Below are positions 35,854 to 44,353 of a stretch of 64,000 nucleotides of DNA, in pieces. Made by a program: the position numbers and the translations under genes. The stretch is from Terriglobia bacterium (GTDB lineage: Bacteria; Acidobacteriota; Terriglobia; Terriglobales; Acidobacteriaceae), in the NCBI GenBank assembly GCA_020072815.1, contig JAIQGE010000007.1, positions 186,001 to 250,000 of the forward strand, read 5' to 3'. How positions within the stretch are numbered: the stretch's first letter is position 1; each line of letters opens with the position of its first letter. The notes under the pieces are model-generated. The model was not told the origin of the DNA and did not search any database. It was given only the letters and a program-made list of their open reading frames with translations.

Positions 35854-37912
35854 GCCGAACATCGCCGAGGAGCAACCGGTCAATCCGCGCTTGCGGCCGG
35901 GAACCTTGGTGTACGCGGCGTTGTTCATCGCCAGCCTGGCATTCTTGCTGGTGGCGACGGCGCGCGCCGCCGGCGACGACGACACCTGCCTGGCGTGCCA
36001 CAGCGACAAGACCATGACCACCCAGCACGGCAAGCAGACTGTGTCCATTTACGTGGATGGCAAGCGCTTTGCCGCGTCGGTCCATGCCGCGTTGTCCTGC
36101 ACCGGCTGCCACGCTGATCTGGAAGGCAAGGACATTCCTCATCCCCCGCCGGCAAAAGTGAATTGCGGCGCCTGCCACGCGGATGAGAAGGCCAAACATG
36201 ACAAATCTCTGCACGGCAAGGCGCTGGCCCGCGGCGATCCGCTGGCGCCACGTTGCATGAGCTGCCATGGCAACCACGATATTGTTCCGGTAAAAGACCC
36301 GCGCTCGCCGGTGGCCCCGCTGAAGATCCCGTTTACCTGCGGCAAGTGCCACCAGGAAGGCACGCCGGTCTCAAAGACGCGCAACATTCCCGAGCACGAC
36401 ATTCTGGAAAACTATTCTGAGAGCATCCACGGGCAAGGGCTGTTGAAGCGCGGCCTTACCGTGGCGCCCAACTGCGCGTCGTGCCACACGGCGCACAGCA
36501 TTTTGCCGCACACGGACCCGGAGTCGTCCATTTCGCGCAAGAACATCGCCGCCACCTGCACCAAGTGCCACGGGCAGATTGAAGCGGTGCACCGCAAAAC
36601 GATTCGCGGCGAGTTATGGGAGAAGCAAGCCAACGTACTACCGGCTTGCATCGATTGCCACGCGCCGCACAAGATCCGCCGGGTGTTTTACGCGCAAGGC
36701 GCGGCGGATGCCGATTGCCTGCGCTGCCACAGCGACGAACGCCTCAAGGCCGGCGACGGCCGTTTGCTGTTCGTCAAAGAGAGCGAGCACGCCAGTTCGC
36801 GCCACGCCAAGGTGGCCTGCAGCCAATGCCACTCAGACGTGAACGCATCGCGCGAGCGGCCGTGCGAGACCATAAAGAAGAAAGTGGATTGCACCGCCTG
36901 CCACGCCGAGGTCGGCCAGCAGTATCAGCGCAGCGTGCACGGACAGAAGTTCGCCAAGGCGGACCGCAACGCGCCCACCTGCGTCGTCTGCCACGGAACG
37001 CACCATGTTCTCGGCAAGCGCGACACCGAATCCGCCACGTTTCCCACCAACGTCCCGAAGCTTTGCGCGAGCTGCCATCGCGAAGGGCAGAAGGCGGCCG
37101 TGGCCTACAAAGGCCAGCAGCACGAGATCATCGGACACTACACGGAGAGCATTCACGGCAAAGGCCTGCTCAAGAGTGGCCTCACCGTCACCGCCACCTG
37201 CACCAGTTGCCACACGGCGCATCGCGAACTGCCGGCGTCGGATCCGGAATCCACCGTGAATCCCAAGAACGTGCCCACCACCTGCGGCGTGTGCCATCAC
37301 GGGATTCAGGAACAGTTTGTGGACAGCGTCCATTCAGCATCGGTGACGCACACCGGTAAGCAGCTTCCGGTCTGCAGCGACTGCCATACCGCGCACACCA
37401 TCCAGCGCGCCGACCAGGACCAGTTCAGGCTGGAGATCATGAACCGGTGCGGGCGCTGCCATGAAGCCATTGCCGCCACGTATTTTGATACCTACCACGG
37501 CAAAGTCTCGCGCCTGGGCTACACCAACACGGCCAAATGCTTTGACTGCCACGGATCGCACGATATCCGCCGGGTAAGTGATCCGCAGTCGCACCTGAGC
37601 CGGGCCAACGTTCTGGCGACTTGCCAGAAGTGCCACACCGGCGCCACGCGGCGATTTGCCGGCTATCTGACTCACGCCACGCACCACGATCCTAAGAAGT
37701 ATCCGTTCCTGTTCTGGACGTTCTGGGGCATGACGGCGTTGCTGGTCGGCACGTTCGCCATCAGCGGCCTTCATACATTGATGTGGTTGCCACGCGCCTT
37801 CCAGATGCGCCGCGAACTGGTGGCTGAACAGGCTGCCCTGGAATTGAAAAACGGGTCCAACGGCGATGCAACCAAGCCCTCCGGCGATTCTGCTTCCGGC
37901 GAGGACCACTGA
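35846..37912 (+). CDS. 19-haem exported cytochrome c with C-terminal membrane anchor
   Basis: The protein has 688 residues with a GTG start and GGAG upstream. A signal helix (LVYAALFIASLAFLLVATAR) precedes 19 CxxCH motifs, running from CLACH to CQKCH. They are spread evenly in blocks such as CASCHTAHSILPHTDPESS and CTSCHTAHRELPASDPEST, evidence of internal duplication. A single membrane helix (FWGMTALLVGTFAISGLHTL) ends the protein, so it should face the periplasm. Its many haems make it an electron wire or store between the quinone-linked proteins and an acceptor. Its ends overlap both flanking genes. Confidence 0.85.
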   Translation: MIRPNIAEEQPVNPRLRPGTLVYAALFIASLAFLLVATARAAGDDDTCLACHSDKTMTTQHGKQTVSIYVDGKRFAASVHAALSCTGCHADLEGKDIPHPPPAKVNCGACHADEKAKHDKSLHGKALARGDPLAPRCMSCHGNHDIVPVKDPRSPVAPLKIPFTCGKCHQEGTPVSKTRNIPEHDILENYSESIHGQGLLKRGLTVAPNCASCHTAHSILPHTDPESSISRKNIAATCTKCHGQIEAVHRKTIRGELWEKQANVLPACIDCHAPHKIRRVFYAQGAADADCLRCHSDERLKAGDGRLLFVKESEHASSRHAKVACSQCHSDVNASRERPCETIKKKVDCTACHAEVGQQYQRSVHGQKFAKADRNAPTCVVCHGTHHVLGKRDTESATFPTNVPKLCASCHREGQKAAVAYKGQQHEIIGHYTESIHGKGLLKSGLTVTATCTSCHTAHRELPASDPESTVNPKNVPTTCGVCHHGIQEQFVDSVHSASVTHTGKQLPVCSDCHTAHTIQRADQDQFRLEIMNRCGRCHEAIAATYFDTYHGKVSRLGYTNTAKCFDCHGSHDIRRVSDPQSHLSRANVLATCQKCHTGATRRFAGYLTHATHHDPKKYPFLFWTFWGMTALLVGTFAISGLHTLMWLPRAFQMRRELVAEQAALELKNGSNGDATKPSGDSASGEDH

Positions 37913-38817
37913 TGCCTGTACCCACGAAAGAACCCGAACTCCAGCTCCCGCCGGTGCAGGAACATGTGCCGGTTACGTCGCCCAGGCCGCAGAAGCTGGA
38001 GTTTGTCCGCTTCCGGCCGCTGCATCGCGCGCTACATGCCTCTATGGTGGTCAGCTTTATCACTCTGGCGCTGACCGGAATGTCTTTGAAGTTCTCTTAC
38101 ACCGGTTGGGCCTCCAAACTCTCGCATCTGCTGGGAGGCTTTCAGACCGCCGGGGTCATTCACCGCGTGGCCGCTTTCGTGATGTTCACTGCGTTCGTCG
38201 TGCACATCTCTGACCTCATCCGCCTGAAGCGGGAGGAATATGGCTCGTGGCGGAAGCTATTGTTTGGGCCGGACACCATGCTGTTTAACCGCCAGGATTT
38301 CCGCGAGTTCATCGCCACCATGAAATGGTTTGTCGGCGCCGGGAAGCGTCCGCGCTACGGCCGCTGGACCTACTGGGAGAAATTCGACTACTTCGCGGTG
38401 TTCTGGGGCATCTTTGTCATCGGGGCCACGGGCTTGACGTTGTGGTTCCCCATCTTCTTCACACGCTTCCTGCCGGGCTGGGTCATCAACGTGGCCACCA
38501 TCATCCACAGCGACGAAGCGCTGCTGGCCACGGGATTTATTTTCACCATCCACTTCTTCAACACGCACCTGCGGCCGGAAAAATTTCCCATGGACACCAC
38601 GGTCTTTACCGGCCACATGCCGCTGGCGGAGTTGAAGCGCGACAAGCCGCGCGAATACGAACAACTGGTGGCCAGCGGCCAACTGCAGCGGCACTTGGCG
38701 GAGCCGCACCCGCCCATCGTGGTGAAAGTGATTCGCGTGTTTGCCTGGATCGCGCTGTGGACGGGCTTCGGCATCGTGGTCTGGATCATTTACGCCATGA
38801 TTTTCGCCTACCGCTAA
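37912..38817 (+). CDS. b-type membrane cytochrome (HydC/FdnI-like)
   Basis: The protein has 301 residues, and its ATG overlaps the preceding stop by one base (TGATG). It has about five hydrophobic segments with His pairs (PLHRALHASMVVSFITLALT, GVIHRVAAFVMFTAFVVHIS, IHSDEALLATGFIFTIHFFN) fitting a di-haem cytochrome b. Its C-terminal PMDTTVFTGHMP matches PMDSAWLTGKSP at the end of the nine-haem fusion, so the two b domains are related. It probably links the quinone pool to the 19-haem protein. Confidence 0.8.
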   Translation: MPVPTKEPELQLPPVQEHVPVTSPRPQKLEFVRFRPLHRALHASMVVSFITLALTGMSLKFSYTGWASKLSHLLGGFQTAGVIHRVAAFVMFTAFVVHISDLIRLKREEYGSWRKLLFGPDTMLFNRQDFREFIATMKWFVGAGKRPRYGRWTYWEKFDYFAVFWGIFVIGATGLTLWFPIFFTRFLPGWVINVATIIHSDEALLATGFIFTIHFFNTHLRPEKFPMDTTVFTGHMPLAELKRDKPREYEQLVASGQLQRHLAEPHPPIVVKVIRVFAWIALWTGFGIVVWIIYAMIFAYR

Positions 38818-38867
38818 GCTTTGCAAACTAAGAGTGCTTTCATTGCAGCGCCGACTTCCAGCGTTTT

Positions 38868-38883
38868 TGTGATTTTGGTCACA
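38868..38883. promoter_or_regulatory. CRP/FNR-type operator, perfect TGTGA-N6-TCACA
   Basis: TGTGA-TTTTGG-TCACA lies 68 bases before the start codon of the NapC-like gene and 50 bases after the preceding stop. It suggests that this gene has its own regulated promoter, shared in logic with the rest of the cluster. Confidence 0.6.
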
Positions 38884-38951
38884 GCGGTCTAGACTGGTTC
38901 GTTTCATAATGAACGTTTTGCCGCAGCCGCAAAAACAGGAGACTCGGCCTT

Positions 38952-40418
38952 ATGAACAAACTGCGCGACTGGGTTAAATCGGTCGTTTATCTTTCGAACA
39001 ATTATGTAAGTCTTATCGGCGTAATTCTGGTTACCGCCTCCACGGTGCTGTGGATAGGTTTTCTGCCCATCACCATGCGCGGGGGGACCATGCACCCGTA
39101 CTTCGGGATCGCCGTGTTTCTGTTGCTGCCCGCCGTGTTCATCTTCGGTTTGCTGCTGATCCCTATCGGCATCTGGTGGAACCGCAGAAGCCGTCTGGCC
39201 AAGGGCCTGATGCCGCCGGAGTTTCCGCCGCTGGACGCCAAGAACCCGGAACTGCGGAAGCTGGTGGGCTTCATTGCCGTCACCACCGTGTTGAATGTGA
39301 TTCTGGCCAGCCAGTTCGCTTACAGCGCCGTCAATTACATGGACAGCGTTACCTTTTGCGGCCAGACCTGCCACACCGTGATGCAGCCGGAGTTTACGGC
39401 GCACCAGCGTTCGCCCCACTCGCGGGTGGAGTGCGTGAGCTGCCACATTGGGCCGGGCGCGTCGTGGTTTGTGCGCAGCAAACTCTCCGGCGCCGGCCAG
39501 GTCTTTGCCGTGGTGTTCAACACCTACCCGCGGCCGATACCAGCGCCTGTCCGCAACTTGCGTCCCGCGCGCGAAACGTGTGAGACCTGCCACTGGCCGC
39601 AGAAGTTTGACGAAGACCGCCTGCGCGACCTCCCCACCTACGCTGACGACGAACAGAACACGCTCACCCACACCGTGCTCATGCTGCATCTGGGTGGAGG
39701 GGCGAATCGCATCGGGATCCACGGACGGCATCTGGGCGAAGGCGTGACTGTCCGCTATTACGCTACGGACGACAAGCGCGAGACCATTCCCTGGGTGGAA
39801 TACACCGCCGGCGGGACCACCAGCGTGTACGCGGCCGCAGGCGCCAAGCTGGACTCCACCAAGATCCGGGTGATGGACTGCATTGACTGCCACAACCGGC
39901 CTACCCACATCTACGAATTGCCGGAACGCGCCATGGACAACGCGCTGACCGATAAACGAGTTTCCGCGGCGCTGCCGTTCGCCAAGAAGCAGGGCGTCGC
40001 GCTGCTGAAGCAGGCCTACGCCGGCCGCGATGAGGCGTCAGCGCAAATCTCCAAGGCTTTTGAGGACTACTACAAGACCAACTATCCGCAGATCTACGCC
40101 CAGCGTGGCGACGAAGTGAAACGTTCCGGCGCCGCGGTGGCCGCCATCTATCTGGGCAACGTCTTCCCCGACATGAAAGTTTCCTGGGGCACGTACGCCA
40201 ACAACCTGGGCCATACCGACTCCACAGGCTGCTTCCGCTGCCATGATGAGTCGCACTCGACCACCGACGGTAAGACGATTACGCAGGATTGCAGCGCGTG
40301 CCACAACCTGCTGGTCTCCGGCGAGAAGACGCCGAAGATCCTGGTGGATTTAGGTTTGGAGAAGGAAGCGCCGGCGGAGAAGAAAGACGAGAAGAAGGAA
40401 GGGAAGAAGAAGAAGTAG
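38952..40418 (+). CDS. NapC/NirT/NrfH-type multihaem cytochrome c
   Basis: The protein has 488 residues. Two membrane helices lie at about residues 20-75, and a third at ~98-120 anchors the haem domain. The first haem motif is CGQTCH, a CX3CH form (Cys136, His141). It is followed by CVSCH, CETCH, CIDCH, CFRCH and CSACH. The block around ECVSCHIGPGASWFVRSKLSG is typical of NapC/NrfH-type quinol dehydrogenases. The C-terminus is Lys/Glu-rich. It likely passes electrons from menaquinol to periplasmic partners such as those encoded upstream. No reductase gene (NapA, NrfA) is in the window. Confidence 0.85.
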   Translation: MNKLRDWVKSVVYLSNNYVSLIGVILVTASTVLWIGFLPITMRGGTMHPYFGIAVFLLLPAVFIFGLLLIPIGIWWNRRSRLAKGLMPPEFPPLDAKNPELRKLVGFIAVTTVLNVILASQFAYSAVNYMDSVTFCGQTCHTVMQPEFTAHQRSPHSRVECVSCHIGPGASWFVRSKLSGAGQVFAVVFNTYPRPIPAPVRNLRPARETCETCHWPQKFDEDRLRDLPTYADDEQNTLTHTVLMLHLGGGANRIGIHGRHLGEGVTVRYYATDDKRETIPWVEYTAGGTTSVYAAAGAKLDSTKIRVMDCIDCHNRPTHIYELPERAMDNALTDKRVSAALPFAKKQGVALLKQAYAGRDEASAQISKAFEDYYKTNYPQIYAQRGDEVKRSGAAVAAIYLGNVFPDMKVSWGTYANNLGHTDSTGCFRCHDESHSTTDGKTITQDCSACHNLLVSGEKTPKILVDLGLEKEAPAEKKDEKKEGKKKK

Positions 40419-41060
40419 TGCCTATCTTCAGGGGAGGAAGGCGCTCTCGTTCCCACGCTTCGCCAAAAGCGGCGAAAGCGTGGACCACCCGACAGATTCC
40501 AGCCCTCCCGTGCTGACACTGTCCTTTTTCGCGCTGGCGTTAGCGAATAAAATACGGTATGATGATCTGATTTGCAAATCGCGAACCGAGAGTCCGGGTC
40601 TTTGACAACTGAATTAAGAAGCAGTCAGCAGTTAGCGCTCAGCATTCAGCACGGGAACGGGTGTTTTCCAGAATAGAGCTAACTATTTGCTGGGCTGCGG
40701 GTTAGGGGTGAATTTTACTACTCAATAAACAGTTGGGTGACCGTTGGGTCGAATGCGATAAGTTGTTTGTTTGCAACGTAGGCCTTAGGGGAGGGGTGGG
40801 GGGTGGGATTACCGATCCGACAATAGCAGAATGGTTACTCCCTCCGTCAATTCATCCTTGGAGACGGTGGTCGGCGGAGCAGATCCCTCACCCGCTATGG
40901 CTCGCCTGCGGTTCGCCGCAGGGGATTCGGGATGACACATGGTTTTTCAATTGTGGTTTTCGTGATGCAGAGAGTGAGACGTAGCGGTCGCTACGTCTCT
41001 ACGTTGAGATTGTCGTGGGTGCGGGGAAGGAGACGTAGCGGCTACGTTGCTACGCAGAGG
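40419..41060. other. intergenic region between convergent genes, with hairpins
   Basis: No gene is seen in 642 bases. It holds short TCAGCAGTTAGC-type repeats near 40622-40655 and two copies of a GAGACGTAGCG element near 40976-41055. It separates the cytochrome cluster from the convergent gene at 41061. Confidence 0.5.
40976..40999. repeat. 11-bp perfect inverted repeat GAGACGTAGCG
   Basis: GAGACGTAGCG (40976-40986) and CGCTACGTCTC (40989-40999) form a near-continuous palindrome. A second, degenerate copy (GAGACGTAGCGGCTACGTTG) starts near 41031. Confidence 0.8.
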
Positions 41061-41966
41061 TCATCGGGTTGTTGCCGCGGTCATCGACGGTAGAGGATCT
41101 TTCTTCAGCATCTCGTAAGCCACCGGCAGGGTCACATCGTCAGGGACGCGGCGGAAATCGCTCTGGAGTTGGTGCTGCTTCACGCTGATGTTCTTGAAGA
41201 TCACGGCGTAGCCGGTCATGTTCACGTCCAGCGACACAATTTCCCAATGCCCCGGCGCCACTTGCTTCTGGACAACTTTGAACGTTCCGCCTTTTTTCAG
41301 ACGGCCCAGCAAGCCCCAGCCAAAGGTCACGTCTTCCGTCAGCGTGCCGTCAATGCGCGCCAGGCGGGCGCCGGCGCGGTCAATCCACAGCGTGCCGGTC
41401 ATGGAGTGGAAGACCTGCAGGTCGCGGGTGGGCGGGTCATAGCGCGGGTTGGGAGTGAAGCGGAGCCGCACCAGGCCGTCCTCGGCGCCGTCATATTTGA
41501 AATCGAAGGCGTCGGGGATGGCTTTCATCATCCGCTTGGCCTTGTCGTCATCGTCTTTCAGGCGCTTGTTATGTTTGGCGCGGTCTTCGGGGTCATTCAT
41601 CAGGCGCTGCAGGCGGGCTTCGTCGTCGGCGATCTGCGCAGGGGTAAGCGGCTGCCCGTTGATGAGCAAAGTGCGGGCGAGCTGGCCATCCTTGGTCTCA
41701 ATGACGTCGCGGTCGTATACGATGCGGTCGGATTCGCGATGAAAACGGTAGCGCCAGAGACTATGGTCGGCGGCGCGGACGTCAAGATCATGCTGGATCA
41801 CCTGGCGAACGTACTGGTCCGGATCCTGGGGAAGTCCGGGCGAAGGCGCCGACTGCGACTGGGCGTGGTTCGCGGCGGACTGCGGCGTCTGTGGCCAGGC
41901 CGTCCCGGCCAGGGCGGCAGCCACGCATAGCCACACCGCTACCCGAATTAGATTTCTGCTGGCCAT
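41061..41966 (-). CDS. exported protein of unknown function, possibly LolA-like fold
   Basis: The protein has 301 residues. A signal peptide (IRVAVWLCVAAALAGTAWPQ) precedes a Gln/Ser/Pro spacer and a long domain with many Asp/Arg residues. Alternating strands follow (GLVRLRFTPNPRYDPP, VFHSMTGTLWIDRAGARLAR, TFKVVQKQVAPGHWEIVSLD, MTGYAVIFKNISVKQHQ). The alternation resembles the outer-membrane lipoprotein-sorting (LolA/LolB) half-barrel fold, but the sequence gives no firm assignment. It is transcribed alone and converges on the cytochrome cluster. Confidence 0.6.
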   Translation of the reverse strand: MASRNLIRVAVWLCVAAALAGTAWPQTPQSAANHAQSQSAPSPGLPQDPDQYVRQVIQHDLDVRAADHSLWRYRFHRESDRIVYDRDVIETKDGQLARTLLINGQPLTPAQIADDEARLQRLMNDPEDRAKHNKRLKDDDDKAKRMMKAIPDAFDFKYDGAEDGLVRLRFTPNPRYDPPTRDLQVFHSMTGTLWIDRAGARLARIDGTLTEDVTFGWGLLGRLKKGGTFKVVQKQVAPGHWEIVSLDVNMTGYAVIFKNISVKQHQLQSDFRRVPDDVTLPVAYEMLKKDPLPSMTAATTR

Positions 41967-42720
41967 AAATGCTTGCTTTTCGCTACTGCATTAGACGCCG
42001 CTCCGGGGCCGCCAGTTGCATTTTAAGCCACTTCCGGAGCTGGAGGCAGTCCAGAGTCACGGAAGCCGAGTACCGGACGGCGGCCCGCAACGGCTCACCA
42101 AGGCTATCGGCAGAGCTATTACTCAAATGTACATATGTGGCTTGGTTCCGGGGAGTTACCAGGGGTAGGCATCGGCCGAAATACAGGAAGAGAGCAATTG
42201 ACGAAGTCGCCCCGGAGGATTACTGTACGGTAACCCGTTTACTCATGTGACATAGAAGCAAGGCTCCAGCCAGGCACAACCGGGGCAAGGAGCCACCCTG
42301 CGGAGCAACCCTTGAGTAACTAACAGTCCAGCGATCAAGAACGCTAAACTAGCGGGAAATACTGAATTGTCCATGGTTGACGGGGAGTGGTTGCGCTGGA
42401 TTCTCCCGTTTGTTCGGGTCGAATCGAGCCATGATGTTGGGAAAAAAGATGTTGGGAAAAAATCTGAATGCCGTACGGCCAGCTTGCGTACCGGACGGCG
42501 CTGCTGCAGGAGCTTAAACAAGCTCAGCTTGGGAGACGGGTACTGGAGCGGCTTGGAGCGCAAGCGACAACAGCATTGAGAAGTGATTCAGCCGTACGGC
42601 CGGCTTGCGTGCTGGACGGCGCTGCTACAGGAGCTGAAACAAGCTCAGGGTAGGAGACGGGTGCTGGAGCGGTTTGGAGCGCAAGCGACATCAAATAACG
42701 AACCAAGGATGGGAAGTCCT
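41967..42720. other. long non-coding stretch upstream of bactofilin
   Basis: No credible gene is seen. A tandem 15-base repeat (GATGTTGGGAAAAA) is near 42432-42461. The 121-bp tandem element at 42470-42690 fills the rest up to the bactofilin start. Confidence 0.55.
42470..42690 (+). repeat. two copies of a ~100-nt element, period 121, upstream of bactofilin
   Basis: Copy 1 (42470-42570) and copy 2 (42591-42690) share most bases. Both start GCCGTACGGC, contain GCTTGCG paired with a later CGCAAGC, and enclose a GAGCT...AGCTC hairpin. Both can be read as ALLQELKQAQ-type peptide, but the two copies are in different frames. A conserved RNA structure or a decayed coding duplication are both possible. 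Confidence 0.75.
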
Positions 42721-43293
42721 ATGTGGAAAGCTAGACCCGAAGAGAACAACCCCCTCAACACGAATCCGCAGCAGCCCTTGCATTCGGCCGCAGCGTCTCC
42801 TGTCGCCGCCACCGCGACAACGTCCAACATGAACACCCCTAAAGACACCCAGAAAGCCGCCGCCTCTTATTCAGACCGTGCGGACGTGGGTCACATCGGA
42901 AAATCCGTGGTCATCCGCGGCGAACTGACCGGCAATGAAGACCTCTATCTGGATGGGGAAATCGAAGGCAACATCGATCTCCGCGACCACAAGCTGGTGA
43001 TCGGGCCTAACGGCAAGATCAAGGCCACCATCACGGCCCGGGACATCGTCCTGCACGGGCGGGTGGAAGGCAACATCTCGGCAACCGAGCGCGTGGAGCT
43101 CAAAAAGTCCTGCTCGCTGGTGGGCGACGTCAGCACCCAGCGCATTGTGATTGAAGATGGCGCCTACTTTAAGGGTGCAATTGACATCAAGGAAAACAAG
43201 GAAAACCGCTCGGATTCCCGCAAACCCGTGGTTTCCAGTTCCTCTGGTGTGAGCGTAGGTGCTGCCCCCGCGTACAGCGCCAGCTCGTCCTAA
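42721..43293 (+). CDS. bactofilin family cytoskeletal protein
   Basis: The protein has 190 residues from the ATG at 42721, which follows GGGAAG; an ATG at 42709 and a longer frame into the repeat are possible. After a disordered N-terminal ~60 residues, the bactofilin core has IGKSVVIRGELTGNEDLYLD, GEIEGNIDLRDHKLVIGPNG, ITARDIVLHGRVEGNISATE and STQRIVIEDGAYFKGAIDI. These are the short repeated strands of a right-handed beta-helix that polymerises into filaments. It should act in cell shape or as a scaffold. A Ser-rich tail follows. A terminator hairpin overlaps its stop. Confidence 0.9.
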   Translation: MWKARPEENNPLNTNPQQPLHSAAASPVAATATTSNMNTPKDTQKAAASYSDRADVGHIGKSVVIRGELTGNEDLYLDGEIEGNIDLRDHKLVIGPNGKIKATITARDIVLHGRVEGNISATERVELKKSCSLVGDVSTQRIVIEDGAYFKGAIDIKENKENRSDSRKPVVSSSSGVSVGAAPAYSASSS

Positions 43294-43328
43294 AGGACAC
43301 TTCGAAGCGTTCCTTTAGGGTTAGTTTT
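43289..43328 (+). terminator. terminator overlapping the bactofilin stop codon
   Basis: CCTAAAGGA (43289-43297) pairs with TCCTTTAGG (43311-43319), followed by GTTAGTTTTC. The stem includes the TAA stop codon. Confidence 0.75.
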
Positions 43329-43359
43329 CAGGACAAAAATAGGGTAAGATTGGGGGTGC

Positions 43360-44034
43360 ATGAGCTCCCCCAATCTTAGCTTAATGCGCTGGTTCCGAAC
43401 TCCAGAGCCATCGGCCACCAGACCTGCCGCTCCTGCCAGGAATGGTTCGTGGACTAGCCGCCGGTCTATCGGCCTGGGCGAATTTCTGCGTACTCTGAGC
43501 CCGGATGCCAAGCAGAAGCTCTGCGTCCTGGATTTGGGGCCTACTTCTCCCGCCAACATTGCCTTTCTTACCGACCGTGAAATGCGGGTCTATAACGAAG
43601 ATCTCATGCGCGAAGTGCGCCAGCCGGAATATCTGGTCCGCGCTGACGACGGCAGCGAGCAGCTGGATTTGGACAAGTTTTTCGCGGAGAACGTCTGCTA
43701 TCCCGATAACCACTTTGACGCCATCTTATGCTGGGACGCTCCCGACTACCTGCCGGAGAGCCTGGTCAAGCCGCTCGTAGGCCGAATCCACCGCATGTTG
43801 AAGCCTGGGGGCGTTCTGCTGGCTTTCTTTCACACGCGCGATACCGGGCCGGAGTCGCCCTACTACCGCTATGACATCGCCCAGGCGGACACGCTGCAAC
43901 TGCAGTCGCGCAGCAACTCGCGCCTGCAGCGGGTCTTCAACAACCGCCACATTGAAAACCTGTTCAAGGATTTTGCTTCCAAGACCTTCTACCTGGGTCG
44001 CGATAACCTGCGCGAAGTTGTTGTCGTCCGCTAG
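43360..44034 (+). CDS. SAM-dependent methyltransferase-like protein
   Basis: The protein has 224 residues. The Rossmann fold is visible as VLDLGPTSPANIAFL (motif I, with GPTSP in place of GxGxG), HFDAILCWDAPDYLPESLV (motif IV) and HRMLKPGGVLLAFFHTRD (motif post-IV). It fits the class I methyltransferase superfamily, but the altered glycine loop leaves activity uncertain. It is encoded 66 bases after bactofilin, beyond a terminator, so it probably has its own promoter. The substrate is unknown. Confidence 0.75.
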   Translation: MSSPNLSLMRWFRTPEPSATRPAAPARNGSWTSRRSIGLGEFLRTLSPDAKQKLCVLDLGPTSPANIAFLTDREMRVYNEDLMREVRQPEYLVRADDGSEQLDLDKFFAENVCYPDNHFDAILCWDAPDYLPESLVKPLVGRIHRMLKPGGVLLAFFHTRDTGPESPYYRYDIAQADTLQLQSRSNSRLQRVFNNRHIENLFKDFASKTFYLGRDNLREVVVVR

Positions 44035-44353
44035 GGCCTTAAAACGCGGTAGATTTTACTCAGTTTCATTTTCCTGCACTTGCCTCCAGCATGCCGAGAA
44101 GTGGTACGTCCATGCCCAACATGGCGGATTCCGCGCTGCTGCGGCGACGCTCCTCCCGGGGGATTAAGTGCGTGAAACCGGGCATTTTCAGTTTTGTCCT
44201 TGCAAAATCAATCACTTAGTTTTCCTCTGCAAAAAATCATAGGCATTGGCGTTCTTTGGGAAGACTGATTGCACTCGTGTATTGGTGCGTGCCACTGAAA
44301 GGATCGCAAGGAAAAAGACCCCCAGGGGACAGAAAACGAGGTAGGTCAAATCA
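44035..44353 (+). other. intergenic region before the second sigma-like gene
   Basis: No gene or strong hairpin is seen in 319 bases. The part from 44190 to 44250 is AT-rich and may hold the promoter of the gene at 44354. Confidence 0.4.

Noticed and set aside
42583-42720. N-terminal extension of bactofilin into the repeat
   Set aside because: A start at 42721 has a ribosome site and begins with the usual MWK; the extension is repeat DNA whose other copy is in another frame.
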